NCBI GenBank assembly: GCA_030041305.1
Contig: JASHOC010000134.1
Coordinates: 1-47,112 of the forward strand
Source: Acidobacteriaceae bacterium
GTDB taxonomy: Bacteria; Acidobacteriota; Terriglobia; Terriglobales; Acidobacteriaceae
Length of the DNA stretch: 47,112 nt
Direction: 5' to 3'
Each line of letters begins with the position of its first letter. Positions within the stretch are counted from its first letter, which is position 1. The notes beneath the pieces were generated by a model. That model searched no databases. It saw nothing but the letters and a program-made list of their open reading frames with translations, and was not told where the DNA came from. The translations under genes and the position numbers were made by a program. Shown here one piece after another: positions 17,300-27,582 of this stretch.

Positions 17300-18859
17300 G
17301 TGACTGCTGATCGGAATCGGTGGGGCATTATCTTGGCAGTGCTTATGATCGTGTCAGGCGTGGCGCACGGGAATGCGAGAGGCCAGCAGACCGCAGAATT
17401 CAGGACACCCACGCCTCCGAATGCGCCTCGCATCCACGGACCAAAGATTTACGGAGTACGGCCGGGTCATCCTTTTCTGTATCGTATTCCTTGCACAGGT
17501 ATTCGTCCGATCCGATTCTCGGCAAGATATCTTCCGGCATCGCTCAAACTTGATCGTCGAACGGGAATCATCACTGGCGAGGCGCCAGCCAAATACGGGG
17601 AATACACGGTCGAACTCGCGGCCGTAAGCGCGTATGGCGAAGACGGCCGCACCTTCAAGATTGTGGTTGGCGACACGATCGGACTTACTCCGCAAATGGG
17701 CTGGAATGATTGGTACACCTTTTACGATCACGTGACCGCCGCGGATGTTCGGAAAGCGGCAGACGCGATGTTCGCCTCGGGAATGGCCGATTTTGGCTAC
17801 CAATATGTCGATATCGACGATTGCTGGGCGAGGGAGCCGGGTTCGGGGGACCCGGAGTTGAGCGGGCCGGCGCGTGATGCGCAAGGCAATATCCTACCGA
17901 ACGCGCGTTTTCCGGATATGCGGGACCTGGTCAATCACATCCATTCGCTCGGGCTCAAGTCGGGGATCTATACTTCGCCCGGTCCCTTGACCTGTGCTCA
18001 TTTCGAGGGATCCTATCAGCACGAGGCCGCAGATGCGCGACAATTCGCGCAATGGGGATTTGACTTGCTGAAGTATGACTGGTGCTCCTATGGCCAGATC
18101 GCGAAAGATCAAACGATCGCGTCGTTGCAGGCGCCGTATAGGAAAATGGGCGCAATTGTAGCAGGATTGGACCGCGACGTAGTGCTGAATATGTGCCAAT
18201 ACGGGATGGGCGATGTTTGGCAGTGGGGGCGCGAGGTAGGCGGAAATTCCTGGCGCACGACCGGAGATCTGGGTTTGGCGAAAGGGAGCTCCCTGCCGGG
18301 GTTTTACTCGATTGGCTTTGCCAATGCGGAGCATGGCAGGTTTGCCGGCCCGGGAGGCTGGAATGACCCGGACTACATCCTGATTGGAACGGTGGGCGAC
18401 GCCAGGCATCAGAACTCGGGCGCGCGCCAGACTCAGTTGACGCCAGAGGAACAGTACAGCTACATGTCCATGTGGTCGCTGATGGCCGCGCCGCTTTTCT
18501 TCTCCGGCGATATGGCAAAGCTGGATGCATTTACGCGCAATGTTCTCGGCAATGCCGAAGTGATTGACATCGATCAAGACCCGCTGGGAAAGCAAGCCGC
18601 CATCGTGCGAACGACAAGTGCGGAGTTCATCCTTGCCAAGCGGCTTGATGACGGGTCGTTGGCCGTGGGGCTGTTCAACCTGACCACCGCGCCGCGCGCG
18701 ATCACCGTGAACTGGAGCGATCTGGGCATAAGCGGTCAGCAGATGGCCCGCGATGTCTGGCGGCAGCATGATCTTGGTTCCTTCGCGACCGTCTACTCAA
18801 CGAATCTTCCTGCACATGGTGTGGAACTGGTGCGGTTGATTCCAAAGCAGGCTCGATAA
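17300..18859 (+). CDS. Exported alpha-galactosidase, GH27, with N-terminal Ig-like domain
   Basis: A 519-residue hydrolase releasing terminal alpha-galactose (or related GH27 activity). A Sec leader (WGIILAVLMIVSGVAHG) is followed by a putative Ig domain (YRIPCTGIRPIRFSARYLP, GEYTVELAAVS), then the GH27 barrel from LTPQMGWNDWYTF. YVDIDDCW and the nucleophile Asp in KYDWCSYG are present; the acid/base Asp is expected in WRTTGDLG. GPGGWNDPDYILIG and MWSLMAAPLFFSGD are family blocks, and a beta-sandwich closes the protein. The start is a GTG behind GGGGGA; no ATG occurs before the leader. It is divergent from the sugar symporter, which suggests one sugar-uptake locus. Confidence 0.88.
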   Translation: MTADRNRWGIILAVLMIVSGVAHGNARGQQTAEFRTPTPPNAPRIHGPKIYGVRPGHPFLYRIPCTGIRPIRFSARYLPASLKLDRRTGIITGEAPAKYGEYTVELAAVSAYGEDGRTFKIVVGDTIGLTPQMGWNDWYTFYDHVTAADVRKAADAMFASGMADFGYQYVDIDDCWAREPGSGDPELSGPARDAQGNILPNARFPDMRDLVNHIHSLGLKSGIYTSPGPLTCAHFEGSYQHEAADARQFAQWGFDLLKYDWCSYGQIAKDQTIASLQAPYRKMGAIVAGLDRDVVLNMCQYGMGDVWQWGREVGGNSWRTTGDLGLAKGSSLPGFYSIGFANAEHGRFAGPGGWNDPDYILIGTVGDARHQNSGARQTQLTPEEQYSYMSMWSLMAAPLFFSGDMAKLDAFTRNVLGNAEVIDIDQDPLGKQAAIVRTTSAEFILAKRLDDGSLAVGLFNLTTAPRAITVNWSDLGISGQQMARDVWRQHDLGSFATVYSTNLPAHGVELVRLIPKQAR

Positions 18860-19281
18860 TTCCCAGGCGGCGCCCCGCAGCTTTTTTCAATTGCAGTTGA
18901 GCTTCAACGGAGGCGCCCTGCAGCGTTTTTTTGCGGGACACGGAACCAGCCAACCTCGGCGGCTTCAAGCAAAGGCAGCAACCCAGCTCCGTTCCGCGGA
19001 ATAGCAGCTTCGCGAGCGAGCGCAGGGGTCTATGGCCGCCCTCACAGATGTTTGTGACTCCGGACACATCCGGTTGACCATGTTCAGGCTCAAAGTTCGA
19101 GCCGGAGCTTCTCTGGAGCAAAGGTTCCGGGGGAGGCGTGTGTTCTGCGAAGGCTCGCAAACGATGTTTGAGCCCTGCGCAGGCGTGGTTGAGTCATTTT
19201 TGTGCTTCCTATCCTTTTGCTCCGGGAGCAGTTTATCGCGGACTAGGCTTGCGCAGCAGGCGCGCCGCGCGGGGAGGAAGC
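18860..19281. other. Intergenic region before the diaphorase operon, with an inverted repeat
   Basis: No supported gene in about 420 bases. A perfect inverted repeat TCACA-N6-TGTGA at 19042-19057 lies 225 bases before the first diaphorase gene and could be an operator. No clear promoter boxes. Confidence 0.35.
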
Positions 19282-19938
19282 ATGGCGATGGCGGCAAGCG
19301 GACTCATCCCTGAACTTCTCGACACACGGGAAAAATTGCTGATCGACCAGAGCATCGCGGCGCATCGCGGGCGGCCGGGTGCGCTGTTGGGCATTCTGGA
19401 GGACGTGCAGGCCTCCAACGCGCACAAGTATCTCTCCATGGAGTCACTGCGCTACATCGCCGAGGAGACGGGGATTCCTCCGGCAAGAATTTTCAGCGCG
19501 GCGAGCTTTTACGCGCTCTTTAACCTCGATCCGCAGGGCGACAACGTGATTTGCGTATGCCGGGGAACGGCGTGCCACACCCGGGGCTCGCGCGATCTGC
19601 TGGAGAAGCTGTGCCTCGACCTGGGCCTGAGCGGTCAGGAGGCCGGCGAGAACAGTGAAGCGGACAAGCTGGCGCTGACCACTCCGGACCGGCGGTTCAC
19701 GGTGCGCACTGTGGCCTGCTTTGGCCAATGCGCGCTGGCCCCGGTGGTGGAGATCAACCACCACATTCTCAGCCATGTGAACGAGCGCACGCTGCAGCGC
19801 GAAGTGAAAGCCCTGGCGCACGCTGCGAAACCGCGCGAAGCGACGATCGGCGCCGGAATCAACGTTCAGCAGAGGTCCGGCGATTCCGCTTCTTTGCGGC
19901 ATCCGGAGCGTGCGGTTCCGGAAGACGGGAGGAAATGA
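19282..19938 (+). CDS. NADH-dehydrogenase NuoE/HoxE-like [2Fe-2S] subunit
   Basis: A 218-residue thioredoxin-fold ferredoxin. The four cluster ligands are visible as two pairs, CRGTACHTRG and CFGQCALAPVVEI. The N-terminal helical part (HRGRPGALLGILEDVQ, LRYIAEETGIPPARIFSAASFYALF) is typical of NuoE, HoxE and HydC. It would pass electrons to or from the FMN subunit encoded next, with which it overlaps by one base. GGGGAGG lies just before the ATG. A longer insert (about 165-185, acidic) between the two Cys pairs and a tail of 35 residues are unlike E. coli NuoE. The C-terminal extension is of low complexity. Confidence 0.9.
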   Translation: MAMAASGLIPELLDTREKLLIDQSIAAHRGRPGALLGILEDVQASNAHKYLSMESLRYIAEETGIPPARIFSAASFYALFNLDPQGDNVICVCRGTACHTRGSRDLLEKLCLDLGLSGQEAGENSEADKLALTTPDRRFTVRTVACFGQCALAPVVEINHHILSHVNERTLQREVKALAHAAKPREATIGAGINVQQRSGDSASLRHPERAVPEDGRK

Positions 19939-22900
19939 TGGCGCGGATTCAGGATATTGGGGCGTTCAACGCGGTGCGCGAGGCGGGGATGGCCAAGCTT
20001 GTGCCTGCGGTTCCGCGCATTACGGTGGGCATGGGAACCTGTGGCCGCGGCAACGGCGCGGAGGAGGTCTTTCATGCGCTGAACGAAGCCGTAGATCGCG
20101 GCGGCCTGGAGGCGCTCGTGATCGGCGTGGGTTGCTTTGGCGCGTGCTTTCAGGAGCCGCTGGTGGGGGTGCGCTTGCCGGGCAATCCGCTGGTGATGTT
20201 GCGGCGCGTACAAGCGAACGACGCGGCGCGAATTCTGGAGGGGGTGGCGACGGGCGTGCTTCCGCGCGACCTCGAGTATTGCAAGATCGAGGAGTGGGAC
20301 CACATCACCAGCGTGGTGCGCTACGGACAGGGCTACCCGGAAATTGCGCCGTGGAACGCGATCCCGTTTTTCAACGGGCAGAAGAAGATTGTGCTGCGCA
20401 ACTGTGGACTGATCAACCCCTTGGACCTTGAGGAATACATGGGGGTGGGCGGCTACCAGGCGCTTTATAAGGTGCTGATCGATGGACGCGCAGAGGGAGT
20501 GATCGAGCAGATCAAGGCGGCACGGCTGCGCGGGCGGGGCGGAGCCGGGTTCCTGACCGGCAACAAATGGGACTTCATGGCCAAGGCCAAAGCGGATAAG
20601 AAATACATCATCTGCAACGCGGATGAGGGCGACCCGGGCGCCTACATGAACCGCAATGAGATCGAGGGCGATCCGCATGCGCTGCTCGAAGGGATGATTA
20701 TTGGGGCCTACGCGACGGGCGCGACCGAAGGGATTATTTACGTACGGGCGGAGTATCCGCTGGCCGTACGGCGGCTGACGCGGGCGATCGAGCAAGCGCG
20801 GGAATACGGGCTGCTGGGCGCGAACATTCTGGACCGGGGATTCAACTTCGATATCGAGCTGGTGCAGGGAGCGGGCGCTTTTGTCTGCGGCGAGGAGACG
20901 GCGCTGATTGCATCGCTCGAAGGCTTTGCGGGCCGGCCGCGGCCGCGGCCTCCGTATCCGGCGCAGAAGGGGCTGTGGGGACGGCCGACGAACATCAACA
21001 ACGTGGAGACGTGGTACAACATTGCGCCAATCGTGACGCGCGGGCCGGGGTGGTTTGCCGAGACGGGCAGCGTGAAGAGCCCGGGAACGAAGGTCTTCTC
21101 GCTGGTGGGCAAAGTGCAAAACACGGGGCTGGTGGAAATGCCGCTGGGCACGCCGCTTAAGAGCTTCATCTACGACATCGGCGAGGGGGCGGTGGGCGGA
21201 AGACGGGTCAAGGCGGTGCAGACGGGCGGGCCTTCGGGCGGTTGCATCCCGGTAGAAATGCTGGACACGCCGGTGGATTACGAGAGCCTGGCGCAGATCG
21301 GGTCGATCATGGGCTCGGGCGGCATGGTGGTGATGGACGAAGACAACTGCATGGTGGATGTGGCGCGGTACTTTGTGGAGTTCACGCACTCTGAGTCGTG
21401 CGGGAAGTGCGCGCCCTGCCGCGTGGGGTTGAACAAGGCGCTGCGGATCTTGAATGCGATCACGGAAGGCAAGGGCACGCTGGAGCAGCTTGCGCTGCTC
21501 GACGAGCTGGGGCGGATGATTCGCGAGTGTTCGCTGTGCGCGCTCGGCCAGTCGGCGCCGAACCCGGTGCTGACGACCATCCGGCACTTCCGCGAGGAGT
21601 ACGAGGACCACATTCTGGCGCATCGCTGCCGGGCAGGGGTTTGCCAAGAGCTGGCGGTTTCGCCGTGCGAGAACAGTTGCCCGCTGCGCATGAATATTCC
21701 GCGGTTTCTGGAGCTTTACCAGGAGGGACGGCACGAGGATGCGTTTATGTCCATCGTGCTCGACAACCCGCTGCCGGCGTCGACCGGGCGCGTGTGCCAG
21801 CATCCGTGCGACAACCGCTGCCGGCGCCAGTCATTCGACGAAGTGGTGAACATGCGCGAGGTGCACCGGTTTATCGCCGACGCGATTTATCAGTCGGAAC
21901 GGTTTGAGCCGATCATGGAGCGCATCCTGGAGCGGAAGCTGCCAGCGACGGGACGCAAGGTGGCGGTTGCCGGATCGGGCCCGACGGGGCTGACGGCTGC
22001 GTTTTATCTCGCCATGCTCGGCCACGACGTGACCATCTTTGAGGAGCGGAGCGAGGCGGGCGGCATGTTGCGTTTTGCGATTCCGGAGTATCGGCTTCCG
22101 AAGGCCGCGCTCCGCCGAGAGCTGGACCTGATCGAGGCGGTGGGCGTGAAGATGGTGTTCAACACGCGCGTGGGCTTCGATCTGCCGTTGAACGAACTTG
22201 CCAACAGCTTCGACGCGGTATTTCTGTCGATTGGGACATGGAAGGAATCGTGGCTCTATTTGCCCGGGACAGAGCTCAAAAATGTGCACCCTGCGTTGCC
22301 GTTTTTGGAGTCGGTGGCGCGGCGCCAGCCGGTGGCGACGGGCGGCCGGGTGGCCGTGATTGGTGGCGGGAACGCGGCCATCGATTCGGCGCGGACGGTG
22401 CTGCGGATGGGCGCCGAAGCCACCATTTTCTACCGCCGCGAGCGCAAGGACATGCCGGCCATCGACGAGGAGATTCAGGCGGCCGAAGAAGAAGGCGTGC
22501 GGTTCGTGTTTCTGGCCGCGCCGCATCGCATCCTGGGCGACGCGGAAGGGAACGTGAAGGCGATCGAGATTGTGAATACGCGGCTGGGCGAGTACGACAA
22601 GTCGGGGCGGCGGCGGCCGATTCCCACCGATGAGGTGCAGCGGTTCGAGTGCGATAGCGTGATTCTGGCCGTGGGCGAAACCTTCGACCTGGATTTTTGC
22701 CGCGCTTCGGGTCTGGCGCTTACCGAAGAAGGCACGCTGGTTGTGGATCGGTTCACGCTGGAAACCAGCCGGCCGGGATTTTACGCGGGCGGCGACGCAA
22801 TTACCGGGGCTTCGAACATGTCGAACGCGATGAGCGGCGGCAAGCTGGCGGCGCGCAAGATAGACGAGCGACTGATGGGCGAAGCGGCTGCGGGCGGGAT

Positions 22901-23111
22901 GCGCTGGGAACGGTTGTTCCCGGCCTTCGAATACAGCCGGCAGTTTCCGGGCGAGCCCAGCCTCAGCCGGCGGCATGCGGCCCCTTCTTTGCCGGCGGGC
23001 GTGCGGGCGCACTCACAACAGGAAGTGGTGGCGGGATTGACCGCGAAAGAGGTCTTGGAAGAATGCCGGCGCTGCCTGCGCTGCGATCTGCGCGCCAACG
23101 AGACACATTAA
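19938..23111 (+). CDS. HoxF/NuoF-type NADH:FMN subunit fused to a GltD-like NAD(P)H:FAD oxidoreductase
   Basis: A 1057-residue fusion. Order: an N-terminal thioredoxin-like [2Fe-2S] domain ([24 protein letters not shown]); the NuoF core with [13 protein letters not shown] and [14 protein letters not shown] (FMN and NADH sites) and the [4Fe-4S] ligands in [12 protein letters not shown] plus CSLC; then, from about residue 570, a GltD/NfnB-like half with four-Cys clusters ([23 protein letters not shown]), an FAD motif ([14 protein letters not shown]) and an NAD(P)H motif ([14 protein letters not shown], then FYRRER). A last Cys group, [10 protein letters not shown], ends the protein. ATG at 19938 (or 19935) overlaps the stop of the preceding gene. 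It could couple NADH and NADPH pools, possibly by flavin-based bifurcation. Confidence 0.9.
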   Translation: MARIQDIGAFNAVREAGMAKLVPAVPRITVGMGTCGRGNGAEEVFHALNEAVDRGGLEALVIGVGCFGACFQEPLVGVRLPGNPLVMLRRVQANDAARILEGVATGVLPRDLEYCKIEEWDHITSVVRYGQGYPEIAPWNAIPFFNGQKKIVLRNCGLINPLDLEEYMGVGGYQALYKVLIDGRAEGVIEQIKAARLRGRGGAGFLTGNKWDFMAKAKADKKYIICNADEGDPGAYMNRNEIEGDPHALLEGMIIGAYATGATEGIIYVRAEYPLAVRRLTRAIEQAREYGLLGANILDRGFNFDIELVQGAGAFVCGEETALIASLEGFAGRPRPRPPYPAQKGLWGRPTNINNVETWYNIAPIVTRGPGWFAETGSVKSPGTKVFSLVGKVQNTGLVEMPLGTPLKSFIYDIGEGAVGGRRVKAVQTGGPSGGCIPVEMLDTPVDYESLAQIGSIMGSGGMVVMDEDNCMVDVARYFVEFTHSESCGKCAPCRVGLNKALRILNAITEGKGTLEQLALLDELGRMIRECSLCALGQSAPNPVLTTIRHFREEYEDHILAHRCRAGVCQELAVSPCENSCPLRMNIPRFLELYQEGRHEDAFMSIVLDNPLPASTGRVCQHPCDNRCRRQSFDEVVNMREVHRFIADAIYQSERFEPIMERILERKLPATGRKVAVAGSGPTGLTAAFYLAMLGHDVTIFEERSEAGGMLRFAIPEYRLPKAALRRELDLIEAVGVKMVFNTRVGFDLPLNELANSFDAVFLSIGTWKESWLYLPGTELKNVHPALPFLESVARRQPVATGGRVAVIGGGNAAIDSARTVLRMGAEATIFYRRERKDMPAIDEEIQAAEEEGVRFVFLAAPHRILGDAEGNVKAIEIVNTRLGEYDKSGRRRPIPTDEVQRFECDSVILAVGETFDLDFCRASGLALTEEGTLVVDRFTLETSRPGFYAGGDAITGASNMSNAMSGGKLAARKIDERLMGEAAAGGMRWERLFPAFEYSRQFPGEPSLSRRHAAPSLPAGVRAHSQQEVVAGLTAKEVLEECRRCLRCDLRANETH

Positions 23112-23134
23112 AACCGATGGAAAGGAGCAATGCG

Positions 23135-23845
23135 GTGGCGAATAAAACCATTTCGATCCGCATCGATGGCGAACTGGTGACAGCGCGGGAGGGGGACACC
23201 ATTCTGGAGGCCGGGCGCGCGCACGGAAAAGAGATTCCCACGCTCTGCCATCTGGAGGGGTTGAGCGCGGTGGGGGCGTGCCGGGTGTGCATGGTGGAGC
23301 TGGCGGGCGCCGGACGGCTACTGCCGGCCTGCACCACGCCTGCGCAGGAAGGCATGTCGATCCTGACCACATCGCCCAAGCTCAAGCTTTACCGGCGCAT
23401 GGCGGTAGAGCTGTTGCTGGTGGAGCGCAATCACATCTGCTCCTCGTGCGTGTCGAACGGACATTGCGAGTTGCAGTCGCTGGCGCAAAGGCTGGGCGTG
23501 ACGCACGTGCGCTACTCGTACAACAATCCTCGGCTCCCGGTGGATATGAGCCATCCTCGTTTTGTTCTCGACCACAACCGCTGCATTCTATGCACGCGCT
23601 GCGTGCGGGTGTGCGCGGAGCTGGAAGGCGCGCACGTGTGGGAGGTGGCCTCGCGCGGGATTTATTCGCGCATTGTAAGCGACCTCAAGGACGAATGGGG
23701 CGCGGCGCGCAACTGCACCGGATGCGGCAAGTGCGTGCAGGCGTGCCCGACGGGGGCGCTGGCGGAGAAAGGGGTCGCGGTTCACGAAATGGCGAAGGAG
23801 AGCGGGAAAATCAGCCGGTTGGCGGGGCAAAGAGCGAGGGCGTGA
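23135..23845 (+). CDS. HoxU/NuoG-N-terminal-type iron-sulfur subunit
   Basis: A 236-residue protein. It has a plant-type [2Fe-2S] domain ([18 protein letters not shown], later C in LLPACTTP), the His-Cys [4Fe-4S] motif [12 protein letters not shown], and a two-[4Fe-4S] ferredoxin module ([23 protein letters not shown]). This is the HoxU layout and stops before any molybdopterin or H-cluster domain. It would wire the FMN subunit to a catalytic partner, but no hydrogenase or formate dehydrogenase gene follows. The GTG at 23135 is preferred: AAAGGAG lies 7 bases before it. The ATG at 23117 lies inside that region and has none. Gap to the previous gene is 23 bases, so the three genes form one operon. 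Confidence 0.9.
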   Translation: MANKTISIRIDGELVTAREGDTILEAGRAHGKEIPTLCHLEGLSAVGACRVCMVELAGAGRLLPACTTPAQEGMSILTTSPKLKLYRRMAVELLLVERNHICSSCVSNGHCELQSLAQRLGVTHVRYSYNNPRLPVDMSHPRFVLDHNRCILCTRCVRVCAELEGAHVWEVASRGIYSRIVSDLKDEWGAARNCTGCGKCVQACPTGALAEKGVAVHEMAKESGKISRLAGQRARA

Positions 23846-23854
23846 GACCAGGGG

Positions 23855-23890
23855 TCCAAAGGTCAGGTTTCAGCGGCCAGCGGTCAGGGA
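23855..23890. repeat. Short degenerate GGTCAG heptad array
   Basis: Degenerate copies of a GGTCAGG-like heptamer (AAAGGTCAGGTTTCAG, GCCAGCGGTCAGGG) follow the HoxU stop. Such heptads occur as intergenic tandem repeats in several bacterial phyla. Only about four imperfect units are seen. Confidence 0.3.
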
Positions 23891-23974
23891 TTGAGGGGAC
23901 AAGGAGATAACGGGCGGAGGGAACCAGGTCATGCAAACAATGAGTGTTTCCGAATAAGTCCGGCGGCAAACCCC

Positions 23975-26900
23975 TCAATCATTCTTCGCGTAATATTGGT
24001 TGGGCGCGCCGGGCGTTGGAATGTTGTTGGAGACCTGCGCTGCACGGGGATGTGCCCGGGTCAACGCAGTGCTGAGGCTGATGCCGGAGCCGGCGATCGG
24101 CACGGCGGCCGCGTGCGCGCTCGTGAGCGGCGCGGCGACTGTGAGTGTGGCGGCTTCGGAGTTCCCGATCGAGGAGACAACGGCCGTCTCAGCGTTCTGC
24201 CCACTGTCGATGGCGATCGTTTCTCCCCTGCTGAAGCCGGTCACGTTATCGACCGGAAGAACGGTTGCTCCGGCGGCGGTGGCCGTACGCACCGTAGTGG
24301 CGCCCGCCGCGCCAACTGCAGCAATAGTGGCAGTTTCACGATTCGCGCCCCAATCGACAAGGATCGTTTGGCCGGCGCCGAAGCCTTCAACGCTGGAGAC
24401 TTTGATGTTGGTGGCGCCCGCGGGCGACGCCGCCGCCAGAGTGGCGGTGGCCTGCGTCCGGAAATCGGCGCAGTTGCTGCCGGTATCGGCGCCATCGGGA
24501 AACCGCCCTGCGCTGGTGTCGGCGTCAACCGGGGCCACAACAATCGACCATAACTCGAAGCCTGAGCCGGGTGCAGGCGCGTAGCAGCCACTCAGGCGCG
24601 CTCCTGAGACGGCTTGATCGCCCTCGGCAGCCCATGGGTCGACGAGGCCACCGTAGTTGAGGCTGTCGGCAACTACGCCCGAGGCATCCCGCAGCACCAT
24701 GCTGCCCTCTTCAATGGTGATGGTTCGATCAAAAATCGGCGTGGTGGTGGTCAACTCGGGGCCTCCGAACCACTGATTAGGCGCCGGCGTTCCTTGGTAA
24801 CCCGCGGTCTTCACGGCGGCGTCGCGCACCACCGCATCGATCGTATGATCGTTGGCCAGCGGCCTATCGAGCGTGATTCCCGCGCCAAGCGCCTGGACTG
24901 GCTCATTGCTCGAATGGGCAAAGGCCGTCGCCGGCTGGAAGCTGATTCCCGTTCCGCGATCGCTGAAGGGCAGGTTGGCCGCGTGGTTGAACTTCAGAGG
25001 AACGGCCAAATCGAGGCCCGTGCCGGAAGACACAACCCACTCATGGGTCACATGGGATTTAGCAAGAGCGGGCGTAAAGTCGATGGCCGCGCCATCTGGC
25101 CCGTCAATTCCCACACCACTGACGGTAACGGTCTCCCCATTGGCCGGCGTGCCGACCGTGATGGTATCGCCCACCGCGAAACCCGCTGCCCGGCGGACGT
25201 TGATCCGGGTTGCGCCGGCGCTTGCAGGAGCACTGAGATTCGTCTGACTCGCCGCTGTTCCGACATGCGCCACAGTGACAGTCTCGATTCCATGTCCAAC
25301 ACTGTCGATATCGAGCCTGATCGTGTCACCGGCGGAGATATCGGAGACCGAGGTCACCTTGATTTTGGTCGCTCCAGCGTGTGCATCGGCCGCCAGATAG
25401 GCTTGTGTACCCGGTTTGCCGATCGCGGTGACCGTCGCGACCTCGTACTTCTCCACGGTATTTGCGACTGCGGGGTAAGTGGCGCCATAGCCCAACGCGA
25501 TCTTTTGGCCAACCACGAAGCCAGACACGCTCTCCACCGGCACGTTGGTCGAGCCGGCGGGAATTGTAATCACCGGCCCGTCCGGCAGAGGCTGCCACAG
25601 CGTTGTGTGGTTGCTGGCTGCCGTTCCGAGCTGTGCGATTTTGCGCGTTTCCACGTTCGAGCCCGCGCCGATGCTGATCGTGTCGCCGACCGACATTTCA
25701 TCCGTGTTCCTGACATGGATGATGTGGTCGCCTGCGTGCGCGGGCGCCGCCAGTCCGGAGTTAGAGAGGCCGAGCAGGTAGAATCCGCCGGCCGCAAGCT
25801 TAGTTCTTGTCGGGATAGTCACTGTTGAGAAAATCGCTTGCTGGGCTGGGTGCGCGGTTAACGTCCAGTTGGAGATGTCGATGCTGTGGGGGCCCGCGTT
25901 GTAAAGCTCGATGAACGAGTTTGTCAGGTTAGCGGGAACCCCGGAGTGAACGCGAAATTCGTTGATCTTGATGGGGCTGGCATTCCGCACCTTTTCGGCT
26001 GCTATCTCCGCCTGGTTCCTACCGTTGGCCTGGTTCCTCCACGACGCTTTGCCGACGAGATCGCCATTAAAGGCCGATGGCCCGGAGGTGACCGTGAATG
26101 TCGCGCTCACGCTCGCATCCGGAGCCACCGGCTCATCAAAAGTCTTCGAAGTCCCGGCGGCGCCTTTAACGGCAGAACTCCACTGATTGGTGGGCACGGC
26201 AAGGCTCAGCCGAACGCCCATTGCCGGCGCCCCTGTCGTGTTCGTAAACGTGACCGTCGTGTCGCGGGAAGATCCCGGCGTGAACGTCTGCAATGCCGGC
26301 GCAGCCGAGCCTGCCGATGCAGGCGTCACGCTTAGCGGAGCCACGCCATACCCCGCAGCCACAATGTTGGCCTGGACAAGCTGATCGGTGGTGTTTGAGG
26401 GAAACGTGCCCGCTGCGGTCATCGCCCCTTCGTAGAACGTTCCCTGTGAACCGTCGCTGTTGTCGCCGCCGGCGCCGAGAAGGATTGCTCCCTGCTTGCG
26501 CATGGGGTCATAGGTAGGATTCACGCGCGGTCCATCGAACATCACCGCAAGCGGGCCTTTTTGCGCGTCGCCCCCCAGTGTCGCCCAGCGGTGCGGTTCT
26601 GCCTTGGCGACTGCGGTCACGAATCGCCAGGAGATGCTCGGCAGATTGGCGCAACCTTTGGAGCCATCGGCGTTGACGCAACCCACCAGATTGTTCTCCT
26701 GATCGGTCATGATCCACGGACCGCGGCCGCTCCCGCTATACCAGGGACTGGCATTCCCGAAGTACGCGGTCTCCATGGCGCCGTTGTCGTCGTCACGGCT
26801 GTCGGTCTCGGCATTTCCGTAGTCGAAGCAGCACCCTGCGTTGAAGTGCTTGCCGCTGACCACCCAGTATTCTCCCTCCGCTTGGTCGTCCACTGCGGTT

Positions 26901-27448
26901 CCGCGCGGGTCGTCGTGGCGCAGGCCCATCCCCGGCTCGATGAACACGCCGTAGACCTTGTGGCCCATGATCGTAATGGGCGCCATGTCGGCGATTGGCA
27001 GGTTGTCGAACCCACCCAGGGCCGGCCCACCGAATCCGCCGCGCGGCGCCTGCGTCAGATCGTTGTGCTTCGGTGATTGGTCGTAAATCGTGGTGATCCA
27101 ACAATAGGTGTTGGCGCAAAACCTGTCCTGCGCGCCCGCGTCCGCGTAGCCGCCCGCATCCGGCGCAGGCGAGGCAACCGGCTGAACAACGCCAATATCC
27201 AGGGTCTTGCCGTCCGACTGGCGCAAAACCTGGTAGAGCGGACCGTTATAGGACCGATATAACGCGCGTGTCGTGCTGTGGGCGGCTACGCAGGGGTCGC
27301 CGGCCACCGCGTAGATATCGCATGGGCCTTGCGGTCTGGGTGAAGCAGCGCCCAGTCCCGGCCCGGCTTCTTGTCCAATTGCCAATGCACCGCCGGCCAC
27401 AATCACGCCCACTGCGAGCATACGTGCGATGTCGAATCTCGCTTTCAT
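23975..27448 (-). CDS. Exported GH54 alpha-L-arabinofuranosidase with repeat-interrupted lamin-tail domain
   Basis: A 1157-residue secreted enzyme. After the leader (MLAVGVIVAGGALA), about residues 40-370 form the GH54 catalytic domain: GPCDIYAVAGDPCVAAHSTT, FCANTYCWITTIYDQS, CCFDYGNAETDS. By comparison with fungal AbfB, the nucleophile is Glu in DQENNL and the acid/base Asp is in LGAGGDNSDG; the cystine pairs are kept. A NEW3-like domain follows (LQTFTPGSSRDTTVTFTN). Then a lamin-tail-like domain starts (INEFRVHSG, SFIELYNAGP) and is interrupted by four copies of a GDTIxIG-type 35-80-residue repeat before its second half (GSMVLRDASGVV); two more copies close the protein. GH54 is mostly fungal, so transfer is possible. 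GGCGGG precedes the ATG at 27448. Confidence 0.85.
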   Translation of the reverse strand: MKARFDIARMLAVGVIVAGGALAIGQEAGPGLGAASPRPQGPCDIYAVAGDPCVAAHSTTRALYRSYNGPLYQVLRQSDGKTLDIGVVQPVASPAPDAGGYADAGAQDRFCANTYCWITTIYDQSPKHNDLTQAPRGGFGGPALGGFDNLPIADMAPITIMGHKVYGVFIEPGMGLRHDDPRGTAVDDQAEGEYWVVSGKHFNAGCCFDYGNAETDSRDDDNGAMETAYFGNASPWYSGSGRGPWIMTDQENNLVGCVNADGSKGCANLPSISWRFVTAVAKAEPHRWATLGGDAQKGPLAVMFDGPRVNPTYDPMRKQGAILLGAGGDNSDGSQGTFYEGAMTAAGTFPSNTTDQLVQANIVAAGYGVAPLSVTPASAGSAAPALQTFTPGSSRDTTVTFTNTTGAPAMGVRLSLAVPTNQWSSAVKGAAGTSKTFDEPVAPDASVSATFTVTSGPSAFNGDLVGKASWRNQANGRNQAEIAAEKVRNASPIKINEFRVHSGVPANLTNSFIELYNAGPHSIDISNWTLTAHPAQQAIFSTVTIPTRTKLAAGGFYLLGLSNSGLAAPAHAGDHIIHVRNTDEMSVGDTISIGAGSNVETRKIAQLGTAASNHTTLWQPLPDGPVITIPAGSTNVPVESVSGFVVGQKIALGYGATYPAVANTVEKYEVATVTAIGKPGTQAYLAADAHAGATKIKVTSVSDISAGDTIRLDIDSVGHGIETVTVAHVGTAASQTNLSAPASAGATRINVRRAAGFAVGDTITVGTPANGETVTVSGVGIDGPDGAAIDFTPALAKSHVTHEWVVSSGTGLDLAVPLKFNHAANLPFSDRGTGISFQPATAFAHSSNEPVQALGAGITLDRPLANDHTIDAVVRDAAVKTAGYQGTPAPNQWFGGPELTTTTPIFDRTITIEEGSMVLRDASGVVADSLNYGGLVDPWAAEGDQAVSGARLSGCYAPAPGSGFELWSIVVAPVDADTSAGRFPDGADTGSNCADFRTQATATLAAASPAGATNIKVSSVEGFGAGQTILVDWGANRETATIAAVGAAGATTVRTATAAGATVLPVDNVTGFSRGETIAIDSGQNAETAVVSSIGNSEAATLTVAAPLTSAHAAAVPIAGSGISLSTALTRAHPRAAQVSNNIPTPGAPNQYYAKND

Positions 27449-27582
27449 CCCTATCCCGCCTTCCCTGCCGAATGAGTTCCGCATCCCGAAGAGATGGAAT
27501 TTCCCTTCGGCCTTTCGCCGTCCAAATTCTAGAACGTTCTGTTGGGAATACGTAGATCACCGGCTCACGAGCTCGCTCCGTC

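Noticed and set aside
19866..21803. Long antisense frame (about 645 codons) opposite the diaphorase fusion
   Set aside because: The plus strand holds complete Fe-S and flavin motifs; the antisense product is His/Arg-rich and unlike any family.
23846..23974. Terminator or small RNA between the convergent HoxU and GH54 genes
   Set aside because: No stem with a T tract was found; only degenerate heptads are present.
24000..25828. Plus-strand frames of 194 and 404 codons within the GH54 gene
   Set aside because: They are shadows of the repeat-rich minus-strand gene and lack any start signal.
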